64,000 nt of DNA from Endozoicomonas sp965208385 (GTDB lineage Bacteria; Pseudomonadota; Gammaproteobacteria; Pseudomonadales; Endozoicomonadaceae). The notes beneath the pieces were generated by a model that was not told the origin of the DNA, did not search any database, and worked only from the letters and a program-made list of their open reading frames with translations. A program made the translations under genes and the position numbers. The stretch is from the NCBI GenBank assembly GCA_965208385.1, contig CBDBOO010000081.1, forward strand, positions 1 to 64,000. The letters are read 5' to 3'. The first letter of the stretch is position 1. Every line of letters starts with the position of its first letter. This document shows positions 63,952 through 64,000 of the stretch, piece after piece.

Positions 63952-64000
63952 ATGTTCAATGACTTGAAGAAGGACCTTGGTCACTTGTTTGGCTCATGGT
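63952..64000 (+). CDS. Possible gene start cut by window edge
   Basis: An ATG at 63952 follows TTGGGGTG by a suitable distance and opens MFNDLKKDLGHLFGSW to the end of the window. Sixteen codons are too few to identify. The preceding 290 bases (63661-63951) hold no other recognisable gene. Confidence 0.3.
   Translation, partial: MFNDLKKDLGHLFGSW

Overview
The window looks like a chromosomal segment of a marine, host-associated gammaproteobacterium, most like Endozoicomonas or a close relative. This is inferred from the core genes (CysD/CysN, Kbl/Tdh, GalU, DegS-like protease, YqhD), the heavy load of IS66, IS4, ISL3 and IS200/IS605 elements, the arrays of short dispersed repeats and the eukaryote-like secreted proteins. 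No marker gene is present that would prove the genus. No tRNA, rRNA or CRISPR array was seen.

Layout. 1-2610: decayed accessory DNA with two PIN-domain toxin-antitoxin loci (one broken), a repeat array, a MITE-like element and a gene fragment. 2611-15794: a Fic protein, a MNT/HEPN pair and an exopolysaccharide locus (manC, VanZ-like, O-antigen ligase/polymerase-like, galU, CpsB-type phosphatase, VpsP-like), broken up by six tandem arrays of a GGATTCCG/CGGAATCC palindromic repeat. The arrays left of manC have one orientation and those right of it the other. manC itself carries two in-frame copies of a 105-bp repeat. 15795-18785: a minus-strand operon of an ABC transporter, a ZrgA-like periplasmic protein and a retropepsin-like protease. 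18911-30208: mostly housekeeping genes (DegS-like, Nif3-like, cysDN, CPBP protease, kbl-tdh, HAD phosphatase, prolyl oligopeptidase). 30991-34531: a four-gene operon whose products together suggest reactive-carbonyl detoxification (CurA-like, YqhD, DJ-1-like, GST).

34730-58337 is a dense graveyard of nested mobile elements. A 232-bp MITE sits in tnpB of an IS200/IS605 element that itself splits an SPFH gene. A 164-bp ISAs1-like MITE sits in an ISL3 transposase, and that ISL3 element sits in the first codons of a membrane-protein gene. An IS66 element carries both an IS4 element and an IS66-derived 274-bp MITE and is itself inserted in a second IS66 transposase. A second IS4 copy splits the reverse transcriptase of a group II intron. 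In each case the target duplication can be read and removing the insert restores the reading frame. Between two of the IS66 copies lies the most unusual gene, a 1646-residue predicted secreted protein with a C4 cysteine motif, strongly basic NLS-like stretches and about 12.6 almost identical 39-residue repeats.

58424-64000: a transglutaminase-like protein, a Rho paralogue without the N-terminal RNA-binding domain, a small SET-domain protein, a secreted adenosine deaminase of ADGF type and a secreted protein of unknown function. These could act at the host interface, but that is inference. All homology statements rest on reading motifs by eye; no database search was run.
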